DNA of 64,000 nucleotides, from positions 76,834,001 through 76,898,000 of the forward strand of contig NC_064838.1 of the NCBI RefSeq assembly GCF_024166365.1. Direction: 5' to 3'. The notes under the pieces are model-generated. The model saw only the letters and a program-made list of their open reading frames with translations. It ran no database searches and had not been told where the DNA came from. The DNA comes from Elephas maximus indicus (lineage: Eukaryota; Chordata; Mammalia; Proboscidea; Elephantidae). Below, piece by piece: positions 56,901 through 64,000 of the stretch. Both the position numbers and the translations under genes were made by a program. The stretch's first letter is position 1. The number at the start of each line of letters is the position of its first letter.

Positions 56901-57725
56901 CAGAGGTTTTGATAGGAAGTGTTTTTGGTCTCATTGCATTCTATGAATTTCTTTATTCCCTCTTAATGTCTTCTATAACCCAGTCTTTTTTGAGCAGAGT
57001 ATTGTTCAGTTTCCAAGTATTTGATTTCTCTCCCCTGATTTTTCTGTTATTGATTTCTACTTTTATGGCCTTATGGCTTGAGAAGATGCTTTGTAATATT
57101 TTGATGTTATGGATTCTGCAATGGTTTGTTTTAAGAGCTAATATGTGATCTATTCTAGAGAGTGTTCCATGTGCACTAGAAAAAAAAAGTATACTCTGCC
57201 GCTGTTGGGTGGAGTGTTCTGTATAAGTCTATGAGGTCAGGTTGATTGATTGTAGCACTTAGATCTTCCGTGTCTCTATTGAGCTTCTTACTGGAATTCC
57301 TGTCCTTCTTCGAAAGTGGTGTGTTGAAGTCTCCTACTATAATTGTGGAGGTGTCTATCTCACTTTTCAATTCTGTTAAAGTTTGTTTTATGTATCTTGC
57401 GGCCCTGTCATTGGGTACATAAATATTTAATAAGGTTATATCTTCCTGGTCAATTGTCCCTTTAATCATTATGTAGTGTCCTTCTTTATCCTTTGTGGTG
57501 GATTTAACTTTAAAGTCTGTTTTGTCAGAAATTAATACTGCCACTCCCACTTTTTTTTTTGATTTTTGTTTGCTTGAAATATTTTTTTCCATTCTTTGAG
57601 TTTTAGTTTGTGTCTCTAAGTCTAAGGTGTATCTCTTTTAGGCAGCATATAGAGGGATCGTGTTTTTTTATCCAGTCTGCAACTCTCTGTCTCTCTATTG
57701 GTGCGTTTAGTCCATTTATATTCAC
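53926..57725 (-). pseudogene. L1 ORF2 (endonuclease-reverse transcriptase), broken
   Basis: Encodes the L1 nicking endonuclease and reverse transcriptase. Joined in-order blocks: endonuclease (GHYIMIKGTI, NIYVPND, IIVGDFNTPLS, DLYRTLHP; 57592-57176), RT fingers ([17 protein letters not shown]; 56396-56145), RT palm ([23 protein letters not shown]; 55954-55745), then 271 residues (55726-54911) with the catalytic box read as FEDD at 55628-55639 (normally FADD), thumb, and C-terminal domain ending at 53926. At least six frame breaks and one poly-T expansion at 56165-56193. The ORF2 start codon and first ~12 residues are also missing; coding similarity begins at NGLN near 57720. Confidence 0.9.
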
Positions 57726-57734
57726 TAGGTGGTT

Positions 57735-59014
57735 TGGGTGGAGCTTCAGCCCTCAGTTCCCTGCTGTGGATCAGTGAGGGCTCTGTTTAATAGGTAGAGA
57801 GGTATCAGACGTCCAGAACTTGTCTTTCCACTGCTCAGCTAAAACAATTACAGTCAGATCTCTATCAGAATTGCCTTTGCAGTATAATAGCCACCTTGCT
57901 GTCTGTAGGGATGAAAGCCAAAGACTGTGGATCTCTTATGCTTGGCTGGAGCTCGTTCTGTATTTTTATTCCAGTTTAGGGAAGTCGGGGAAGGATTTTT
58001 CCCCCCTGGGTTGTTAATTGCTTCTTCTCTCAGGCCAGGAGAATCGGTTAGGGAAAAAGAAAAAAAAACCTGCAGAGCACTTCCCTCGCTGGCCCAGGAA
58101 ATTCCAATTTTAACGAAGCCACCTGGGGCAGGGAGGGGGGGCATTAGATAGATAGGAGAAAGTAGGGCAATATAGACAAAGTTACTTATCTTGCTTTGTG
58201 ATGACTGTTTTATCTGAGATTCCAGAGGGGCATGTAGCCTGTGTGCATTGGCTGGGTCAAGATTGCCCCTGAGGGTCAGGCCTGCATCCTGTGCTTCCGC
58301 CTTCTCAGGAAGACGTGATCAGCTCCTCTGCTCCTAGTCCAAAGCCCAGCACCAAGGTTTTCTGGCTGGGATGCTGCACCCCAGGCTCCAAAACCAGTTG
58401 CTGTTTCCCCATGATTTCTCCTTCCCCTGTCAGCTGCGTCGTTGTGCAGCCTGCATGCACTGGCTGGATTTCCGCTGAGGTTACTTCATGGGGCTAGGGC
58501 TGCGTCCCAAGCTTGCAGCGTCTCAGGAAGCCATGATCAGCTCCTCTGTGCTTAGTCCAAAGCCCAGCGCCAAGGTTTTCTGACTGGGATGCTGGCTACA
58601 GGCTCCAAAAACAGTCACTGCTTCCCCGTGGTTGCTCATTCTCTTGTCAGCCACATCAGTGTGCAGCCTGCTTGCTCTGGCTGAGTCTCTACAGAGTTTA
58701 CTCCAGGGGGATAGGGGTTAGGGCTGTGTCCCATGCTTGCCCTGTCTCAGGAAGCTGCAATCAGCCCCACCACTCTGGCACCAGGGAACTGCGAGGGCTC
58801 AAGGCTGTGGCGCGGAATGACAGTTCCAGAAGCGGTCGCTTCTTCAAGGTGCGGCTTTTTGCTCCCCTGTCACTCAGGTCAGCTCCTTAGTTCTGTGTTT
58901 GATGGTCAGGGTTCGTAGATTGTCATGTTTGTGCTGGATTCACTTGTTTTTCCAAGTCTTTGTTGCAAGAGGGACCTGAGGTAGTCCTACCTACTCAGCC
59001 ATCTTGGCCCCGCA
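57735..59014 (-). promoter_or_regulatory. L1 5' UTR with tandem monomers
   Basis: GC-rich compared with surroundings. Contains about three imperfect tandem units of ~210-220 bp (58265-58470, 58470-58687, 58687-58900) sharing 'ctcaggaagc', 'gtccaaagcccagc', 'ggttttctg-ctgggatgct' and 'gtgcagcctg'. The terminal CCAAGATGGC (reverse strand, about 58999-59009) is the YY1-type site known to position L1 transcription starts. Confidence 0.8.
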
Positions 59015-59455
59015 CCTCTTTATGTTTTTAATGAGATTAAGTAGGATTGGTGTCAACTCTTATCTGAATTTCTGGTAGAATTCTCCAGTGTAGCCATCTA
59101 GTCATGGGCCTTTTTCTGTTGGCAGATTTTTGATGATATCGTCTGTCTCTTTTTTTGTCATGAGTCTGTTTAAATTTTCTACCTCTCTTTTTGTTAGTTT
59201 GGGTAGGTAGCATTTTTCTAGGAATTTGTCCATTTCATGTATGTTTTCAAATTTTTAGTGGTACAATTTTTCATAGTAATCACCTTCATAGTAATGACCT
59301 TCTTTATATCTGTTGGATCTGTTATAATGTCACTAATTTCATTTCTTCATTAGGTTATTTCCCTCTTCTTTTTATTTTTTGTCAATCTAGCCAGCGGTTT
59401 GTCTATTTTACGTGATGAGACTTTTTGTTTTCTTCCTTCTTTATTCTCAATGTTT
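59015..59455 (-). mobile_element. Older L1 ORF2 fragment, right part of the host L1
   Basis: Continuation of 52387-52918 ('attggtgtcaactcttatctg', 'ccatctagtcatgggccttt', compare 56300-56480). Confidence 0.88.
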
Positions 59456-59875
59456 CCTTTTGGTTGCCATACATATTACATTACACAACTTACAATTACA
59501 ATAATATTTAACATATGAATAACGTTTAACATATAGCCTTAAACTAGGAAATCTGTTCCTGGTATGCACTTCCCTCCTGCATTTATGTTGGTGTGTCTCC
59601 ATTAACATCAATATACAAATTTTTTTTTATTAGTTTACTTTGTACTTACTTCTTACAAACTTGATGTTGTGCTGTTTGAAGGATTTAATCATTGAATTTA
59701 TTCCCTAAAAATATCATATACTTGGTCCTAATGATTGCATTTCTTGTTGCATTTTTTTGGAGAACTCTCTTTCTTATTTTTTTAATTTTCCTCCTAGATA
59801 TAGAAACAAGTATTTATTTAACGTTCTTGACTTTCTATTTGGAGTATTCTCTTGAATAATACATACAGAGCTGCT
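59456..59875. other. Unassigned, possibly another old L1 piece
   Basis: The phrase 'tggttgccatacatattaca' resembles a common reverse-strand part of old mammalian L1s, but the rest is unclear. Confidence 0.3.
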
Positions 59876-62643
59876 CTTGTTGTTTTTGTTAGGTGCTGTC
59901 CAGTTGGTTCTGACTCATAGCAACTCCATGTATAACAGAATGAAATACTGCTCAGCCCTGAACCATTCTTACAATTGTTGCTATGTTTGACCCCATTATT
60001 GAAGCCACTGTGTCAATACGTCTTGTGGAGGATCTTCCTCTTTTTACTTACCCTCTACTTTATCAAGCATGATGTTCTTCTCCAGGGACTGGTCCTTCCT
60101 GACAACATGTCCAAAGTAAATGCCATGAGGCCTCCCCATCTTTGCTTCTAATGAGCATCCTGGCTGTAAGTTTTCCAAGACAGATTTGTTCATTCTTTTT
60201 TCAGTCCATGGTATAATCAATGTCCTTCACCAACACCATAATTCAAATGCATCAACTCTTCTTCAGTCTTCTCTGTTCATTGTCCAGAATTTGCTTACCT
60301 ATGAGGCAATTGAAAATACCATGCTTGAGTAGGGCACTCCTTAGTCTTCCAAGTGACATGTTTGCTTTTTAACAGTTTAAGTAGGTCTTTTGCAGCAGAT
60401 TTACCCAAAGCAATGTGTCTTTTGATTTCTTGACTGCTGCTTCCATGGATATTGATTGTGGAATTGAAAAATGAAATTGAAATGAAATTCTTGACGATTT
60501 AATCTTTTCTTCGTTTATCATGATATTGCTTATTGGTCCAGTTGTGAGGATCTTTTTTTATTATTTTTATTCTGTCTTAGATTATTTACAGAGCAGTTTC
60601 TCATTAAACAATTAATACACATATTGTATTGTGACACTGGTCCCTGACAACATGTCAACACTCTCCACTTCCTGAACACAGGTTCCCCACTGCCAGCTAT
60701 CCTGTCTCCTCCTACTTTCTCGTCCTTCTCCCTGGGCTGGTGTGCCCTTTTAGTCTCATTTTGTTTTATGGGCCTGTCTAATCTTTGGCTGAAGGCTGAA
60801 CCTCAGGAGTGTCTTCAGTACTGAGTTAAAAGGCTGTCTGGGGGCCATATTCTTCGGGCTTTTCCAGTCTCTTTCAGACCAATAAGTCTGGTCTTTTTTC
60901 GTGAGTTAGAATTTTGTTCTACATTTTTCTCCAGCTCTATTTAGGACCTTCTATTGTGATCCCTGTCAGAGCAGTCAGTGGTGGTAGCCAGGCATCATCT
61001 AGTTGTGCTGCACTCAATCCGGTGAAGGATCTGGTAATTGTGGTCCATTAGTCCTTTGGAGTAATCTTTCTCCTGTGTCTTTGGTTTTCTTCATTCTCCC
61101 TTGCTCCAGACAGAGTGGGAACATTGGAGTATCTTAGATGGCCCCTCACAAGCTTTTAGGACTTCAGATGTTACTTAGCAAAGTAGGATGTAGAATATTT
61201 TCTTTATAAACTGTCTTTTGCCATGTGAGTTAGATGTCCCCCGAGACCGTGGTCCCCAGCCCTCAGCCCAGTAATTCAGTCCCTCAGGGAGTTCGGATGT
61301 GTCTGTGAAACTTCTGTGACCTTGCCTTAGTCAAGTGGTGCTGACTTCCCCAATATTGTGTACTGTCTTACCCTTACCAAGTTATCACTTATCTATTGTC
61401 TATTTAGTATTTTTCCCTCCCCACCCAGGCCTCCTTTGTAACAATCAAAGTTAGTTTCTTTCTATGTGCAAACCTTTTCTTATTTTTTTGTAATAGTGGT
61501 CTCATACAGTATTTTTCATTTTGTGTTGACTTATTTCTCTCAGCATAATGCCTTCTAGATTTATCCCTGTTGAAAGATGTATCATGAATCTTTTTCTTTA
61601 TGTTATGGTACGGTATAATCCATATTGAAGGCTGTAGTCTTTGATCTCAGTCACTGAGTGTTTCAGGCCCTCTTCACTTTTAGCAAGCAAGGTTGTGTCA
61701 TCAGTGTATCATGAGCTTCCTCCAATCAGATGCTCTGTTCTTCTACATATAGCCCAGTTGCTCAGATTATTTCCTTGCCACACAGATTGAGTAAATATGG
61801 TGGAAGAATACAACTCTGACACCTTCCTTTCCTGATTTTAAACCTCCCAGTATCACTTTGTCCTGTTCAAACAATTGCCTCTTGGTCTATGTACAGGTTC
61901 TCCATGAGTACAAAGTGTTCTGGAATTCCCATTCTTCTCAATTTTACCCATAATTTGTTATTATCCACACAATAAAATGTCTTTGCATAGTCAGTAAAAC
62001 AAAGGTAAATATCTTTCTCGTATTCTGCTTTCAGTCAAACTCCATCTGACAATAGCAGTGATAGCCTTTGTTCCAAGTCCTCATCTGAATCCGGCTAAAT
62101 TTCTGGCAGTTCCCTGTCCCTGAGCCCCTGCAACTATTTTTGAAATATGTTCAGCAAAATTTTACGTGTGTGTGATATTAATGATATTGGTCCATAATTT
62201 CCACAGTTAATTGGATCACCTTTCTTTGGAATGTGCACAAATAGGAATATCTTCCACTTGGTTGACCAATTATCTATCTTCCAAATTTCTTGGCACAGGT
62301 GAATTAGTGCTTCTATAGTTGAAACTTCTTGTTGAAACCTCTAAATTGGTATCCCATCAATTCCTTGAGCTTTGTTTGTTGCCAATGTATTTAGTGTAGC
62401 TTGGACATCTTCCTTCATTGGTCCTTGAGCGTATGCTACCTCCTGAAATGGTTGAATGTTGGCCAATTATTTTGATATGGTGATTCTGTGTATTTCTTCA
62501 GTTTTCTTTTAATGCTTCTTGTGTAGTTCAGTATTTTGCCCACAGACTTTTTCGTTACTGCAACTAGAGCCTTGATTTTTTTCTTCAGTTCCTTCATCTT
62601 GAGAAATGTCAAGCATGTTGTTCCCTTTTCTTTTTCCTTCATA
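59876..62643 (-). mobile_element. RTE LINE, 3' two thirds, interrupted by L1
   Basis: Reverse-strand RTE: 59876-60549 (3' end) and 61596-62643 (reverse transcriptase to the linker, e.g. 'ggtacaggttctccatgag'-type segment near 61890). The L1 at 60558-61587 splits it. Its 5' side abuts an inverted piece of its own family. Confidence 0.9.
60558..61587 (-). mobile_element. L1 LINE 3' end nested in RTE
   Basis: Reverse-strand L1 3' UTR ('ttctgtcttagattatttac', 'cagaccaataagtctggtct', 'cataatgccttctagattta'). Flanked by 'atcttttt' at 60550-60557 and 61588-61595. Confidence 0.88.
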
Positions 62644-62765
62644 CATCTGTCAATTTGTCCTACTGCGTTAGCTTGTATGTTGCTGTGATGCTGCTAGATA
62701 TGTCATCAGTATTTCAAATACCAGCAGGATTACCCATGGTTCACAGGTTTCAGTGGAGTATTCCA
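62644..62765 (+). mobile_element. RTE LINE 5' end, inverted relative to neighbour
   Basis: The first ~120 bp of the RTE 5' end ('catctgtcaatttgtcctac', 'aataccagcaggattaccca', 'ggtttcagtggag') in plus orientation, head-to-head with the minus-strand RTE that ends at 62643. Confidence 0.8.
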
Positions 62766-62771
62766 GAGTTT

Positions 62772-63519
62772 GAGGGGGCATAACAAAGTTTATTAAGAAA
62801 ATGTTCTACATCCCACTTTGGGAGTGGCACCTGGGGTCTTAAAAGCTAGCAAGTGGCCATCTAAGATGCATTAATTAGTCCCAACCCACCTGGAACAAAG
62901 AAGAATGAAGAACACTAAAGTCACAAGGAAAAGATGAGTCCAAGAGACAGAAAGGGCCACATAAACCAGAGACTCCATCAGCCTGAGACTGGAAGAACTA
63001 TATGGTGCCTGGCTACCACCAATTACCTCCTTGACAGGAAACATATCAGAGAGTCCCTGATGGAGCAGGAGAATTTGAAGTGCAGAACTCAAATTCAGAT
63101 TCTGGTAAAAAGACCAGACTTAATGGTCTGACTGAGACTGGAGGGATCCCAGAGGACTTGGCTCCTGTACTCTCTGTTAGCCTAAAACTAAAACCATTCC
63201 TGAAGTCAACTCTTCACACATAGATTAGATTGGACTATAAGACATAAAATGCTACTGGTGAAGAGTGTACTTCTTAGCTCAAGTAGACACATGAGGCTAA
63301 GTGGGCAGCTCCTGACACAAGGCAAAATGAGGAGACAGAGGAATAAGAGAGCTGGTTGAATGGACACAGGAAATACAGGGTGAAGAGGAGGAATGTGCAC
63401 TCACATTACAGGGAGAGCAACTAGGGTCACATAACTATGTGCATATAAGTTTTTGTATGAGAAACTGATGTGATCTATAAACTTTCACTTAAAACACAAT
63501 TAAAAAAAAAAAAAAAAAA
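62772..63519 (+). mobile_element. L1 LINE 3' UTR with poly-A tail
   Basis: Plus-strand L1 3' UTR ('ttctacatcccactttgg', 'gaccagacttaatggtctga', 'taaactttcacttaaaacac'), ending in an 18-nt A-tail at 63502-63519. Well preserved, 5'-truncated. Confidence 0.9.
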
Positions 63520-64000
63520 GAATTCCTGGTTGGCAATTGTTTCCTTTCAGTATTTTCTGTATGTCTGTCTCTCCATTGTCTTCAGGCTTCTAGAGTTGCT
63601 GGGGAGAAATCTGCAATAATTGTCATGAAAGCACCTTGGTATGTTATTTTATGCTTTTCTCTTTCTGCTTTCAGAATTATCTCCTTGTACTTGGTTTTCA
63701 AGAATTTTATTAGGATATGGTGTGGAGTTGCTCTTTTTTTTGTCTCATTTAGTTGGGGTTTGTGTAGCTTTCTGTATGTAGAGGCTTGGTTTTCTCTTCA
63801 GATCTGGAAAATTCTCTCAAATTACATCTCGGAAAATCATTTCCATGTATTGTTGTCATGGTGCTCTGGTATTCAAATAATTCTAATTTTAGATTTCTTA
63901 ACTGAATCTCATATTTCCTTTAGTGTTTGTTCACTTTTCTTTGCTCTTTTCTCTTGAGACTTGGTAAGTTCAGTTAATTTGTCTTCTAATTCATTTATTC
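63520..64000 (-). mobile_element. Old L1-like sequence, runs off the window
   Basis: 'ttggcaattgtttcctttcag', 'gcttctagagttgctgggga' and 'agaattatctccttgtactt' follow a reverse-strand pattern frequent in old mammalian L1s. Incomplete at the window edge. The 110-codon frame here is not gene-like. Confidence 0.45.

Larger units (their letters stand above)
52935..59014 (-). mobile_element. L1 LINE, both ends present, ORF1 missing
   Basis: A 6.1 kb reverse-strand L1 inserted in an older L1. Target-site duplication 'cctctttat-ttttt' at 52919-52934 and 59015-59030, one mismatch. Order from its 5' end: 5' UTR (59014 to ~57735) starting with GGGGCCAAGATGGC, ORF2 region (~57725 to 53926), and 3' UTR (53925 to 52935). 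The ~1.1 kb ORF1 expected between 5' UTR and ORF2 is absent. Low divergence for this window, judging from long open stretches in ORF2. Confidence 0.93.

Noticed and set aside
63625-63957. 110-codon hydrophobic frame near the window end
   Set aside because: Antisense reading of old L1-like, T-rich sequence; the apparent membrane segments come from composition.

Overview
The window is mammalian nuclear DNA, very probably from an afrotherian (elephant or a close relative). The evidence is the repeat content: about two dozen copies of a tRNA-like SINE of the AfroSINE type, whose 3' tail matches the 3' end of an RTE-class LINE that is also abundant here, plus L1, MIR, MER5A-like, MaLR and ERVL copies. 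The species itself cannot be fixed from this sequence alone.

The only host protein-coding genes recognised are five single-exon olfactory receptor (OR) loci, all on the + strand, at about 3.1, 11.9, 29.2, 37.6 and 42.4 kb. All are family 5, OR5D-like. The first four resemble human OR5D13, and the last closely resembles human OR5D14. That order agrees with the human 11q11 cluster (OR5D13 then OR5D14) with extra copies on the OR5D13 side. Only the 11.9 kb gene looks fully intact (316 aa, ATG in good context, all OR signatures). The 3.1 kb gene is open to its C-terminus but has no in-frame ATG where its paralogues start, and it has lost the TM1 asparagine. The 29.2, 37.6 and 42.4 kb loci carry frameshifts.

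Layout. 0-16 kb: two OR units with a duplicated non-coding block (about 1-2.1 kb and 13.9-15.9 kb), the second copy having no OR gene behind it. 16-26.5 kb: repeats, including a near full-length RTE with 12-bp target-site duplications, an L1 3' half that hosts a SINE which itself hosts a ~400 bp copy of upstream flank DNA, and RTE/L1 fragments. 26.5-45 kb: three OR pseudogenes separated by SINEs, MIR and LTR fossils. 45-64 kb: almost wholly repeats, with RTE copies, ERVL fossil pieces, and a 6.1 kb L1 on the - strand. That L1 retains its 5' UTR and ORF2 region but lacks ORF1, and sits inside an older L1 with matching target-site duplications.

I found no tRNA or rRNA genes, CRISPR arrays or prokaryotic features, and nothing that I can defend as a new biological system. 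The most informative observations are the decay states of the OR genes, candidate OR promoters with Olf/EBF and homeodomain sites, and several unusual nested or rearranged retroelements.
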